64,000 nucleotides of DNA. It comes from Lustribacter sp965277075. GTDB lineage: Bacteria; Vulcanimicrobiota; Vulcanimicrobiia; Vulcanimicrobiales; Vulcanimicrobiaceae. This document shows, piece after piece, positions 1 to 8,416 of the stretch; the first letter of the stretch is position 1; the number at the start of each line of letters is the position of its first letter. The position numbers were made by a program, and so were the translations under genes. The notes under the pieces were generated by a model. It saw only the letters and a program-made list of their open reading frames with translations, was not told the origin of the DNA and searched no databases. Location: positions 2,976,001-3,040,000 of the forward strand of contig OZ255707.1 in assembly GCA_965277075.1 (NCBI GenBank), read 5' to 3'.

Positions 1-208
1 CCATTTCTTGGAGTTCCGGAGACACCAGCGCGAAGGCGTCGAAGAGGTTCGAGATGTCGCCGCCCGGTGCGATCGGCATCAGCAGTTGGGCCGCGATCGG
101 GTTCATCAATTTCACGTTGCCGAGCAGATCGATTTTAATGACGGCCGACGGACAAAGGTACAGCAGCTCCAGCAGGTCGGCGGCGACATCCGCGTCGACG
201 TCGTTCAT
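1..208 (-). CDS. PAS-domain signalling protein, N-terminal part (runs off the left edge)
   Basis: The frame opens at ATG 208 and stays open to base 1, giving 69 residues. The start overlaps the stop of the PYP-like gene as ATGA, so the two are translationally coupled. The visible part begins MNDVDADVAADLLELLYL and continues with a PAS-like core (CPSAVIKIDLLGNVKLMNPIA, then DISNLFDAF). This resembles the N-terminus of PAS proteins that carry GGDEF, EAL or cyclase output domains further on. The output domain lies outside the window, so its activity is unknown. Position and coupling suggest that it receives or relays the signal of the small upstream sensor. Confidence 0.7.
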   Translation of the reverse strand, partial: MNDVDADVAADLLELLYLCPSAVIKIDLLGNVKLMNPIAAQLLMPIAPGGDISNLFDAFALVSPELQEM

Positions 209-564
209 CGCCGTTCAACGACCAGATATTGATGAACGCTCTCCGGTGCCTTCAGCAATCGCAGCCGCACCCGTGTGGGCTTCATGCGCAGCGTGAAAAC
301 GTAATCGACGGATTCGTCGAGTTGCTCGTTCTCTTCGAAGCGGCCGGCAACCATGTAATTATTCGTGCACGGAGCGACATTGCTGAAGAAGTGCAAGCCG
401 ACCACGCGCTCCGGAAGTAAGCCCGCCAGCTTCGCCTCGGTGATGTTGTAGTGCGTGACCGTACCGGCGCGATCCATTGAAACGACGCCGAACGGCGCCG
501 CGTCCAGATCGTCCGGCGTTGCCGCTTCAAGTTGCGTCAGTAAGTCTTTGTCGTCAGAGGTCAA
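205..564 (-). CDS. Photoactive-yellow-protein-like single PAS domain protein
   Basis: A single PAS domain of about 119 residues closely resembling photoactive yellow protein (PYP), a blue-light sensor that binds p-coumarate as a thioester. Counting from TTG 564, residues matching the PYP chromophore pocket are present: Tyr39 and Glu43 in HYNITE (PYP Tyr42, Glu46), Cys66 in NVAPCT (PYP Cys69) and Met94 in LRMKPT (PYP Met100). PYP Thr50 and Arg52 are replaced by Ala47 and Leu49. I chose TTG 564 because GAGG (574-577 on this strand) lies 9 nt upstream; another in-frame TTG is at 606. The gene is coupled by ATGA to a PAS protein downstream. No coumarate-ligase or tyrosine ammonia-lyase gene is adjacent, so chromophore binding is inferred. 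Confidence 0.72.
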   Translation of the reverse strand: MTSDDKDLLTQLEAATPDDLDAAPFGVVSMDRAGTVTHYNITEAKLAGLLPERVVGLHFFSNVAPCTNNYMVAGRFEENEQLDESVDYVFTLRMKPTRVRLRLLKAPESVHQYLVVERR

Positions 565-702
565 GAAGACACGCCTCAGGTGCAGCGAGAAGCATGATAT
601 TCTCAAATGTCGGCGTGGCCGGCAGCGAACCTTAGCAGCGCCGAAAAAGTTCGGCTATACCGCGGCAATCCGGAGTTCACGTCGCGCGTCTACCATCGGA
701 GC

Positions 703-969
703 GTGGCTGGATTCGAGAGTCTGCTGCGCGAGGCGCTACTGGTTACGGCGATTTTGACCCTGCCGATTTTGGTGCTCGCGACCATCGTCGGCGCGATCGT
801 CGCCGTGTTGCAAGCTGCGACGCAGGTGCAAGAGCAGACGCTGACGCTGCTCCCAAAAATAATCGCGGTCGGACTTGCCGTCGCGCTCGGCGGCAAGTAC
901 GGGCTCTCGCTTTGCGCGCAACTCTTGCTCGACGCCCTCGCACGCATTCCGGCAATCGTTCGCGGATGA
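703..969 (+). CDS. fliQ: Type III export gate protein FliQ/SctS
   Basis: A small inner-membrane protein (about 88 residues from GTG 703) with two hydrophobic helices, the usual size and layout of FliQ/SctS. The motif QVQEQTLTLLPKI between the helices is the family signature. FliQ packs with FliP and FliR to form the export gate of flagella or injectisomes. The frame stays open upstream to 607, but those residues are not FliQ-like, so the start at 703 fits family length better. Its stop overlaps the next start (ATGA at 966). No fliP is seen upstream; the neighbour there is the divergent PYP-like gene, so the rest of the apparatus lies elsewhere. Confidence 0.85.
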   Translation: MAGFESLLREALLVTAILTLPILVLATIVGAIVAVLQAATQVQEQTLTLLPKIIAVGLAVALGGKYGLSLCAQLLLDALARIPAIVRG

Positions 970-1685
970 CGCAAACGACGCTGCTCGTCCTCGCGCGCAG
1001 CGCCGGCATGGTTTTCCGCGCGCCCGGATTTTCGCATCCGAGCGTCCCGGCGCCGGTCCGCGCCGGGCTCGCACTTGCGCTGGCGTTTGCCATCGCGCCG
1101 CACGTGCATGTTGCGCACGGGCTCGACGGCGCTTCGCTCGCCGCCGCAATCGCGGGCGAAACGCTGCTCGGCGCCGCGCTCGGCACCGGCGCTGCGTTGC
1201 TCTACGACGGCGCATACTACGCCGGGCGATTGATCGACGACTACGTCGGCGTTCGCGGCAGCGTGCCGAATGCGAACGTCACGTCGGCGCAGGCGTTTGG
1301 ACGCCTGTGGTCGTCGGTGTTTCTGGCGGGCTTCTTTCTGCTCGACGGATACGTGCCCGTCATCGGCGCCTTCTCTGCGAGCTTCGACCACATCATGCCG
1401 GGTTTCGTCATCGCACCCGATACGTGGATGCGTGTCGCGCTCGCGCTGCCGGACACCATCGTCCGGGCGGCGCTCGCGATCGCGGCACCGGCGATCGCCG
1501 TCGTACTGACCGCGCAATTCGCACTGGCAGCCGTGGCGCGTGTCGTGCCCCGCTTCGCCTCGTTTTCACTTGCGTTTCCCACCATATTTGCGGCCGCGTT
1601 GATCGTCACCATCGTCGGCGTCCCGTTGCTCGCGCCGCTGGCGGGCCGCCCGTGGCTCGTGCTTCCATGGGGCCCCGTTCCGTGA
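966..1685 (+). CDS. fliR: Type III export gate protein FliR/SctT
   Basis: A polytopic membrane protein of 239 residues with several hydrophobic helices. It fits FliR/SctT by length, position between fliQ and flhB, and conserved stretches such as the PAPVRAGLALALA N-terminal helix and GETLLGAALGTGAALLYDGA. It is the third export-gate subunit. ATG 966 overlaps the fliQ stop, and its own stop overlaps the GTG of flhB (GTGA at 1682), so the four genes form one translationally coupled operon. The sequence is divergent, and flagellar versus non-flagellar type cannot be decided from it alone. Confidence 0.83.
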   Translation: MTQTTLLVLARSAGMVFRAPGFSHPSVPAPVRAGLALALAFAIAPHVHVAHGLDGASLAAAIAGETLLGAALGTGAALLYDGAYYAGRLIDDYVGVRGSVPNANVTSAQAFGRLWSSVFLAGFFLLDGYVPVIGAFSASFDHIMPGFVIAPDTWMRVALALPDTIVRAALAIAAPAIAVVLTAQFALAAVARVVPRFASFSLAFPTIFAAALIVTIVGVPLLAPLAGRPWLVLPWGPVP

Positions 1686-2701
1686 GCGAGTCGGCGGAGA
1701 AGCGATTCGACGCAACGCCGTCGCGGCGCGAGCGTGCGAAACGTGAGGGAAATAGCGCGCGCTCCTCGGAGCTCTCCGGCGTCGCTTCCTTTGCTGCCGG
1801 ACTGATCGCGACGGCAGCCGTATTGCCGCTCCTTGCATCCGCCGCCGCATACGCATTGCGCGTGAACGCTGTAGCACCGTTGCACGGCGATGCCGGCAGT
1901 GTCGTCGCCGTCATCGGCCTCGGCTGCGTGCCGGTCGCCGCGGCTGCCGTCGCCGGCGTCGGCGGGACGTTCGCGCAAACCGGCGGCTTGCGCCCCTCAC
2001 CCGTGCGTTTCGCTCCGGCGAAGCTTGCACCGCGCGCCGGACTCAAACGGATGTTCGGCGGCGAAGCGGCCGTCGGCGCGGCGCGCGCGCTCGTCGCGCT
2101 GCTTGCCGCGCTCGCCGCAACGATTCCAATCGCCGCGCATGTGGCCGCCGTAGCGACGCGGGCAGCGTCACCGCTCGACGCGGCGCGCGCGACGCGCGAC
2201 GGCGCGTTCGGCGCGTGCTGCGCGGCGTGCGCGGCGGGACTCGTGTTTGCCGTCGCCGACTACGGGCTCGTCGTGCGTCGCTGGCTGCAATCGCTCAAGA
2301 TGACGTTTCCCGAATATAAGCGCGACATGCGCGAGCAAGACGGTGATCCGCAGGCACGTTCGCGGCGCCGGCACATGCATCGTGCGATCGCACGCGGCGC
2401 CGTTCAACGCACGCGCGAAGCGTCGTTCCTCATCGTTAACCCGACGCACGTCGCGGTCGCGCTGCGGTATGCACCGCCCGCGACTCCGGTTCCGGAGATC
2501 CTCGTTCGGGTCGTCGACGAGGCGGCGCTCGCAGCGCGCGCGATTGCAGAGCGTGCAGCGATTCCGGTCGTCGAGAACGCCGGTCTCGCCCGCTGGCTCT
2601 TTCGCGTGGGCGAACCGGGACACGCGATTCCGGCCGAGACGTTCGTCGCCGTCGCCGAAGTAATCGCTGCGCTCGCCCGCGCAGGCGCGTTGGACGTATG
2701 A
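1682..2701 (+). CDS. flhB: Type III export switch protein FlhB/SctU
   Basis: A 339-residue FlhB/SctU protein. The N-terminus has the typical charged lead-in (DATPSRRERAKREG), followed by membrane helices and a cytoplasmic domain with the autocleavage motif N253-P254-T255-H256. Cleavage between Asn and Pro switches substrate specificity in this family. GTG 1682 overlaps the fliR stop; ATG 1667 is an alternative. The membrane part is unusually Ala-rich. The gene overlaps flhA by ATGA at 2698. Confidence 0.9.
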   Translation: MSESAEKRFDATPSRRERAKREGNSARSSELSGVASFAAGLIATAAVLPLLASAAAYALRVNAVAPLHGDAGSVVAVIGLGCVPVAAAAVAGVGGTFAQTGGLRPSPVRFAPAKLAPRAGLKRMFGGEAAVGAARALVALLAALAATIPIAAHVAAVATRAASPLDAARATRDGAFGACCAACAAGLVFAVADYGLVVRRWLQSLKMTFPEYKRDMREQDGDPQARSRRRHMHRAIARGAVQRTREASFLIVNPTHVAVALRYAPPATPVPEILVRVVDEAALAARAIAERAAIPVVENAGLARWLFRVGEPGHAIPAETFVAVAEVIAALARAGALDV

Positions 2702-4722
2702 AACTCAACGGCATCTTCGCGGTCGGGGTGCTTTCGATCGTCGGGATTTTAATCGTTCCCTTGCCGCCGTTCATCCTCGACGCGCTGCTCGCGCTCAACA
2801 TCTTCGGTTCGGCGCTGGTCCTGCTGATAAGTTTGCGGGTCGAAGAACCGCTCGAATTCTCGGCGTTTCCCCCGGCGCTCTTGCTCGCAACGCTCTTTCG
2901 TCTCTCGCTCGACGTCAGTGCGACGCGGCTGATCCTCACGCAGGGCCATCTACCGGACGGTGTCGGAGCGATCGTCCCGGCCTTCGGGCAATTCGTGGTC
3001 CGCGGCAACATCGTCGTCGGCCTGATCGTTTTTGCCATTCTGATAACGATTCAGTTCATCGTCATCGCAACGGGCGCGCAACGCGTCGCGGAAGTCTCGG
3101 CGCGCTTCACGCTTGATGCGATGCCGGGCAAACAAATGGCGATTGACGCCGACGTTCACGCCGGTGCGCTCGATGCCGAGGGCGCCCGCCGCAAACGCGC
3201 GCGCGTCCAGCGCGAAGCCGACTTCTACGCGGCGATGGATGGTGCGGGAAAGTTCGTCAAGGGCGACGCGATCGCGGCATTGATCATCGTCGCGCTCAAC
3301 CTCGCCGGCGGCGTCGTCGTCGGGATGGCCTATCACGCGATGGGGCCGTTCGAGGCGTTGCAAACGTTCGCCATTCTCTCGATCGGGAATGCGTTGGTGA
3401 CGACGCTGCCCGCCTTCCTCATCTCGACGTCGATGGGGTTGATGGTGACGCGGGTCGCCGGTGAGGGCGCGCTCGGTGTCGATCTTGCTTCGCAGCTGAT
3501 CGCGCGTCCGGATGCGCTGCGGATCGCCGGCCTGCTGATGGCGGTGCTCGCGCTCGTGCCGGCGTTGCCGGCGCCGGTATTCGGTGCGCTCGCGCTGGCG
3601 GCGTTCGGCGGTGCGGCCGCTGCTGCGAAGCGTCGCGCGACGGCCGATGCGCTGCAGCGCGCGGCGATCGAACGGCGGCGCAAGGACGCGATTCGACGCC
3701 CCGAGGCGGCGTTTGCGCTCGTCGGTGTCGACGCACTCGCGATCGACATCGGATCCGATCTCTTCGACCTGCTCGCGCCGCCGAACGCCGACGCGCTGCT
3801 CGATCGGATCGGCGACGTCCGCCGCGCGCTCGCGGGCGAAACGGGCATTGTGATTCCCGGCGTGCGTTTGCGGGACGACGCGATGCGTGCCGACACGTAC
3901 GCGATTCGCGTGCGCGATCGCGTTGCCGCGGAGGGGCGCTTGCGCCTGGACCGGCTGCTGGCCGTCGGCACGGATGCGACGCTCGCGCAGATCGGCGGGG
4001 ACCCGGCGATCGAACCGGTCTACGGGCTCGCCGCGCGTTCCATCACGTCCGAGGAACGCGATCGAGCGGAGGCGCTCGGTGCGTTGACCTTCGACGCGAT
4101 CTCGATCATCGGTTCGCACCTCTCCGAAACGGTACGCGCGAACGCAAGCGAACTCTTCGGGCGACAAGAATTACAAACGCTCGTTGAGCACCTGCGTGCG
4201 ACGGTGCCCTCGATCGTCAAGGATGTCGGTAGCGACGTGTTGCCGATCGTCACGGCGCATCGCGCGTTCACCTACCTGCTGCGCGAACGCGCGTGGCCGC
4301 GCGATCCGGTTGCGGTCTTCGAGGCGATGCTCGACGCGGCGCCGCACGTACGCGAGCCGCGCGACATCGCCGAAGCGGCGCGGCGCGTCATCGTGCCTCA
4401 GCATCTCCGACGCGAGAATATCGTGCGCATCCGTCCGCTGATGATCGCCCCGCAACTCGATGCCGAACTTACGCGCATGTGGGGGAACGATGGGCTCGCG
4501 CCCGATCCCGCGACCGCGCTGCATATACGCTCCGCCGTCGAACGTTTCGTCGCGGATCCGGCGTTCGCACCGCACGCACTCCTCACGACGGCAGCGCTGC
4601 GCCCAATGCTTGCCGATTTCTTCGAACGCGTCGGGCCGCGCATCGATGTATACGCGTTCGCTGAACTGCCGGCTTCCGTCAGCGTTGAACCGGCGGCCGT
4701 CGTGGGCGATGCTACGACTTGA
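2698..4722 (+). CDS. flhA: Type III export protein FlhA/SctV
   Basis: A 674-residue export-gate protein. The first ~300 residues hold about eight membrane helices with the FHIPEP family signature (RFTLDAMPGKQMAIDAD, around residues 137-155). The remainder is the cytoplasmic ring domain that docks chaperone-substrate complexes. The C-terminal half (ELFGRQELQTLVEHL onward) is divergent. The gene ends the fliQRBA operon, and its last 11 nt overlap the 3' end of the convergent binding-protein gene. No other flagellar or injectisome genes are in the window, so secretion type is undecided. Confidence 0.9.
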   Translation: MKLNGIFAVGVLSIVGILIVPLPPFILDALLALNIFGSALVLLISLRVEEPLEFSAFPPALLLATLFRLSLDVSATRLILTQGHLPDGVGAIVPAFGQFVVRGNIVVGLIVFAILITIQFIVIATGAQRVAEVSARFTLDAMPGKQMAIDADVHAGALDAEGARRKRARVQREADFYAAMDGAGKFVKGDAIAALIIVALNLAGGVVVGMAYHAMGPFEALQTFAILSIGNALVTTLPAFLISTSMGLMVTRVAGEGALGVDLASQLIARPDALRIAGLLMAVLALVPALPAPVFGALALAAFGGAAAAAKRRATADALQRAAIERRRKDAIRRPEAAFALVGVDALAIDIGSDLFDLLAPPNADALLDRIGDVRRALAGETGIVIPGVRLRDDAMRADTYAIRVRDRVAAEGRLRLDRLLAVGTDATLAQIGGDPAIEPVYGLAARSITSEERDRAEALGALTFDAISIIGSHLSETVRANASELFGRQELQTLVEHLRATVPSIVKDVGSDVLPIVTAHRAFTYLLRERAWPRDPVAVFEAMLDAAPHVREPRDIAEAARRVIVPQHLRRENIVRIRPLMIAPQLDAELTRMWGNDGLAPDPATALHIRSAVERFVADPAFAPHALLTTAALRPMLADFFERVGPRIDVYAFAELPASVSVEPAAVVGDATT

Positions 4723-5656
4723 AAAAGAGGTCCTCAGCCGGGAACGACTTGATTCCGGCGTATCGAGCGGCGAGGCCGATCATCGGTTGAAGATACGCCG
4801 GCTCGCGCCGCACGGCGTACTCCGAGCGCACCGCATGTTGGACCGTCGCGATATCGATGTGCGCGGCATCGGAGAGAATCGACGCCGACTTGTCGCGATT
4901 GCGGTTGGCCCAGTCGGCCGTTTCGTAGAGCACGGCTTCGAAGCGGCGAACGGCATCGACGTTCGCCTTGGCGTAGGCAAGCATCGTAAAGTGCGCGCCC
5001 TGATAAAACATCGGCGCGATCGCGTCCATCGGCGTCGCAATCTTCTTGGCGACTTTGGCGACGTCGGAGACAAACGGTTCCGGAATAAACGCCGCGTCGA
5101 TACGATTGTCGGTCAACGCCTTCGCCATGACGGCCGACGTGAGTTCGACGAACTTGACCTGCGACGAATCGCCGCCGGTTTTGTCGATCCATGCTTGCGT
5201 CCCGTATTGGGCGAAACCGTGCAGGCCTTGTACCCCGACCGTCTTGCCCAGAAGATCCTTCCCGGTCGACGCCGTCGAATTCGTCGGGACGAAGAGGGTG
5301 CCCGCGGTACCGGGATTCGAGCGCGCATTGTTGATCGCGCTGCCGGCAATCACGGTGAGCGGAACGCCGCGGCTGAACGCTGCGATGAGCGAGATCGTCT
5401 GCGAGACGCCGATGTCGATCGACCCGCCGATGACGGCTGCTGCAACGGATTCGCCGTTTGCCAAATGAGCGATGTCGCACGTGAAGCCGGCCCTTCTGAA
5501 AAAGCCCTGCGCCTCGGCGTAATAGTACTGCGCTGACGAGTCGGTTGGCGGTGCAGCAAGCCGTAGCACCGCCGTATCGGCGACGCCCGGTCGCGATTGC
5601 ACCAGTGGTCCGAGCGCGATGCCGCCGGCCAGCGCGAGGGCGGAGCGACGGTTCAC
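4712..5656 (-). CDS. Periplasmic substrate-binding protein, NMT1/SsuA-like
   Basis: A secreted binding protein of 314 residues. It has a Tat/Sec-type signal (MNRRSALALAGGIALGPL) and the NMT1/THI5-SsuA fold pattern: YYYAEAQGFFRRAGF near the start, a GGSIDIGVSQ segment, then DAAFIPEPFVSDVAK. Homologues capture sulfonates, nitrate or thiamine precursors for ABC importers. It is the last gene of a nine-gene minus-strand operon; its GTG overlaps the preceding stop (GTGA). Two related binding proteins lie at the operon's start, yet no permease or ATPase is present. The substrate cannot be told from sequence. Confidence 0.85.
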   Translation of the reverse strand: MNRRSALALAGGIALGPLVQSRPGVADTAVLRLAAPPTDSSAQYYYAEAQGFFRRAGFTCDIAHLANGESVAAAVIGGSIDIGVSQTISLIAAFSRGVPLTVIAGSAINNARSNPGTAGTLFVPTNSTASTGKDLLGKTVGVQGLHGFAQYGTQAWIDKTGGDSSQVKFVELTSAVMAKALTDNRIDAAFIPEPFVSDVAKVAKKIATPMDAIAPMFYQGAHFTMLAYAKANVDAVRRFEAVLYETADWANRNRDKSASILSDAAHIDIATVQHAVRSEYAVRREPAYLQPMIGLAARYAGIKSFPAEDLFFKS

Positions 5657-6831
5657 GCGCCGACCGCGGCACGGTCAGCGGCGATGCGCAAACCGGCGTG
5701 CTCGAGCCGCGCGATGATTTCCGCATTGAAGTACGGCAAATCGTCGAGATAATTCACAAACGTCAGGCCGACGCCGTCGAAGCCGCTGCGGCTCAAATTG
5801 ATGAGGAGCTCGGCGACACGGTCGGGGTTGCCGATCAGCGGATATTGACGTATCGCCGTCGTCCGCTTTTTCATGTACGCGGGCGACGCAAGATCTTTCG
5901 CGGTTCCGCCGGCCTGTATCTGACCATCGACGGCGTCCCAATCGGCGTTCTCTTCGAGTACGTAACGATAATAATCGATGGCTTCTTGCTGCGTCGGACG
6001 GCAAATGACGTTCACGTTGCAAAACACACCGATCTCCCGCCCGATTGCTGCTGCTTTCTCACGAACGCGCCGCAAGTTGCCGCTCACCGCGTCGATGTCG
6101 GGCGTAACGATGCCGGTCTTTTCATCGAACTCGGACGACTTGGCCGATGTAAAAAACGCATCCGCGTTTTTAACCGCGAAGGCTTGTCCGGCGTCGGAAC
6201 GCGCCGCATTCAAGATGACGGGCATCGTTCCGCCGAACGGTTTGGGTTTCGAGCGGACCGATTTGAGCTGGAAGAATCGGCCGTCGAAGTCGAAGTCTTC
6301 CGGCTCGGTCCAGAGCCGCTTCACGATCGTAATCCACTCTTGGCCGTGTTCGTAGCGGTCCGCGTTATCGAAGCACGGGATACCGAACATCGCGAACTCA
6401 TCTTCGTTGTGACCGCACACGATGTTGAGCGCAAAGCGGCCGTGCCCGGCTTGATCGGCCGTGACCATCTGCTTTGCTGCGACGACCGGATGAAACAATG
6501 GTGCGTGAATGGTTGCAAAGACGACGATCCGTTTCGTTGCGACGAGCAGACCGGTTGCCCACGTCAGCGTTTCGAAGCCCGTTTCTTGATAGCCCGTGAT
6601 CCCGCCGAATCCGCGCCAACGGCCGATCGGCAGAAAGAACTCCAGGCCGAAGGCATCGGACATCTCCGCAAGCCGCTGATTGTTGTCCCAGGTTGCATCC
6701 CAACGCTCCGGTATCAACGTTGCGTTCTTCCCGGATGATAAGTTCGATCCGAAGATGCCGAGTTTGAGCCGGTTACGCGACTGAAACGACATCCGGTCTG
6801 AACGTGACGACCCGCGCTCGAGAAGCATCAT
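5653..6831 (-). CDS. LLM-class flavin-dependent monooxygenase (first paralogue)
   Basis: A luciferase-like (bacterial TIM-barrel) FMN-dependent monooxygenase of about 392 residues. Typical elements include LPIGRWRGFGG, the VFATIHAPLFHPVVAAKQ strand, and the flavin/phosphate region GRFALNIVCGHNEDEF. The pattern is closest to the RutA/SfnG/SsuD group, which oxidises sulfones, sulfonates or pyrimidines with reduced FMN. ATG 6831 overlaps the preceding stop (ATGA); GGAGG lies just upstream, and a second ATG at 6828 has better spacing. A paralogue is at 9568-10740. No flavin reductase is nearby, so FMNH2 must come from elsewhere. Confidence 0.87.
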   Translation of the reverse strand: MMLLERGSSRSDRMSFQSRNRLKLGIFGSNLSSGKNATLIPERWDATWDNNQRLAEMSDAFGLEFFLPIGRWRGFGGITGYQETGFETLTWATGLLVATKRIVVFATIHAPLFHPVVAAKQMVTADQAGHGRFALNIVCGHNEDEFAMFGIPCFDNADRYEHGQEWITIVKRLWTEPEDFDFDGRFFQLKSVRSKPKPFGGTMPVILNAARSDAGQAFAVKNADAFFTSAKSSEFDEKTGIVTPDIDAVSGNLRRVREKAAAIGREIGVFCNVNVICRPTQQEAIDYYRYVLEENADWDAVDGQIQAGGTAKDLASPAYMKKRTTAIRQYPLIGNPDRVAELLINLSRSGFDGVGLTFVNYLDDLPYFNAEIIARLEHAGLRIAADRAAVGA

Positions 6832-7256
6832 GACCTCCGTGCAAATTTCGGAATGAGAAAACCGTCGCGCACTTCCTCGAACGTGACGGCAACCGGCATG
6901 TCGCAAGCGACGTCTCCGGCCGGCATGCCGACCACATTGGACGGGATGCGCGGGCCTTCTTCGAGCTCGATGACGGCGAGCACATACGGCAGACGATCTT
7001 TGAACGCCGAGCGATACGCGCGCTGATACACGACGAAGCTGAAGACGGTGCCGCGGCCGCTTACGTCAACCCATGCGACGCCGGGCGAATCGCATACGCG
7101 GCATGCGACGGACGGCGGAAAGCGAAACGCGCCGCAATTCGAACACTTCGGCATCACGAGCCGGCGCTCTTGAGCGGCGTCCCAAAACGCCTGCGTCTCG
7201 ATCGACGCGCGAGGAAGCGGCAGGAGGCCCCGATCGTTCATGCCGACGCCGCTCAC
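6828..7256 (-). CDS. Zn-ribbon/OB-fold protein (DUF35 family), thiolase partner
   Basis: A 142-residue protein with an N-terminal helix, a rubredoxin-like Zn ribbon (CSNCGAFRFPPSVACRVC, four Cys) and an OB-fold (GRGTVFSFVVYQRAY onward). DUF35 proteins pair with SCP-x-type thiolases or MaoC-like hydratases and bind the acyl-CoA. The gene directly follows the thiolase and overlaps it by GTGA, the classical arrangement of such two-subunit thiolase complexes. A second possible start is the ATG five codons in. The four Cys spacing looks intact, so zinc binding is expected. Confidence 0.87.
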   Translation of the reverse strand: MSGVGMNDRGLLPLPRASIETQAFWDAAQERRLVMPKCSNCGAFRFPPSVACRVCDSPGVAWVDVSGRGTVFSFVVYQRAYRSAFKDRLPYVLAVIELEEGPRIPSNVVGMPAGDVACDMPVAVTFEEVRDGFLIPKFARRS

Positions 7257-8416
7257 GCCGTGCGCCCCAAGATCAGCGTCGAATGGCAGACGGTGTTGCC
7301 CCCGTGTCCGCTCACCAGCGCCGTTTCGGCATTCCGCACTTGCCGTTCGGCCGGATAGTGGTGGCGAAGCTGCCGTGTCGCCTCAACGATCTGTAGCATC
7401 CCTTCGACGTGCGCTTCGGAGAGTTGGCCGCCGGACGTGTTCGTCGGCAGCACGCCGTCCATGCGCAACGCGCCGGACTGCACGAATGGGCCGCCGTCGC
7501 CCTTCGGACAGAATCCGTAATCTTCCAACTGCGCGATCACCATCCCGGTAAAGCAGTCATAGATTTGCGCCGTATCGATGTCGGCCGGCGTTAAACCGGC
7601 CATCGCGAAGGCGGTTTTGCCGCTTTGAATAGCGGCCGTTTTGAACATATGATCGTCGACGAGCCAGCCGCTGAGATTGTTGAAGCTGCCGAAGCCTTTG
7701 AGATACACCGGTGGCTGGCGCAGATGTCGCGCGCGTTCCGCCGACGTCACGACGACAGCGCCGGCGCCGTCGCTCTCGAGACTGCAATCGAAGAGACCGT
7801 AGGGTTCGACGATCATGCGTGCGCTGAAGTACTCATCGAGCGTCATCGGTTTCTTCATGACGGCATCGGGGTTGCGCAGCGCGTGTTCGCGAAATGTCAT
7901 GGCGACGTGCGCAAAGTGCTCGCGGGTCGTACCGTATTCGAACATATGTCGCCGAGCACCGAGCGCGTGCGTCGCCGGCGCTCCGAACCATCCGTACTCG
8001 GGTGCGAATTCAGTCGGCAACTGCTCTTCGGCCATCGTGCCCATCGCCGTACGCGAGGTGTCGTTTGCGTGCGTTCGCGTCCAGCTATTGCGGCCGTATC
8101 CGCAGAGGACGGTCGAACAGAGACCCGCGTCGATCGCCATCGCCGCAACGATGATCGCAAGGATCTGGCTCGCCCCGCCGTTGTCGAGTGAGGTGCTGAA
8201 GCGTGCGTTGATGCCGAGTCGCGCGCCCATGCGCTGGTGATGGGTATACACGTCGTCCGGGCCGCGCGAGATGATGCCGTCGACGTCGGCGATTTTCAAA
8301 CCGGCATCGTCGAGGGCACGCCGCATGGCCTGCTCCAACAGCGCCAGCGAATCCATGCCGGTGCGACCGAGATCGCTGGTCGCCGTGCCGGCGATCGCGT
8401 AGTTGTTGGCGAGCAT
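7253..8416 (-). CDS. SCP-x-type thiolase (acetyl-CoA acetyltransferase-like)
   Basis: A 387-residue thiolase-fold protein of the SCP-x/lipid-transfer type. The start MLANNYAIAGTATSDLGR, the GGASQILAIIVAAMAIDAG stretch and the C-terminal GHGG segment are typical. Such enzymes cleave 3-ketoacyl-CoA, or perform retro-aldol or condensation steps, together with a DUF35 partner, which is the next gene. ATG 8416 overlaps the CoA-transferase stop (TGATG). In the operon it would act on a CoA thioester generated by the CoA-transferase, probably after monooxygenase attack. The exact reaction is not determined. Confidence 0.85.
   Translation of the reverse strand: MLANNYAIAGTATSDLGRTGMDSLALLEQAMRRALDDAGLKIADVDGIISRGPDDVYTHHQRMGARLGINARFSTSLDNGGASQILAIIVAAMAIDAGLCSTVLCGYGRNSWTRTHANDTSRTAMGTMAEEQLPTEFAPEYGWFGAPATHALGARRHMFEYGTTREHFAHVAMTFREHALRNPDAVMKKPMTLDEYFSARMIVEPYGLFDCSLESDGAGAVVVTSAERARHLRQPPVYLKGFGSFNNLSGWLVDDHMFKTAAIQSGKTAFAMAGLTPADIDTAQIYDCFTGMVIAQLEDYGFCPKGDGGPFVQSGALRMDGVLPTNTSGGQLSEAHVEGMLQIVEATRQLRHHYPAERQVRNAETALVSGHGGNTVCHSTLILGRTA

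Noticed and set aside
690..4167. Long antisense open frames over the fliQ-flhA genes, and similar ones opposite most large genes
   Set aside because: Arg/Ala/Pro-rich translations without domains, mirroring codon bias of the strongly supported genes on the other strand in this high-GC DNA.
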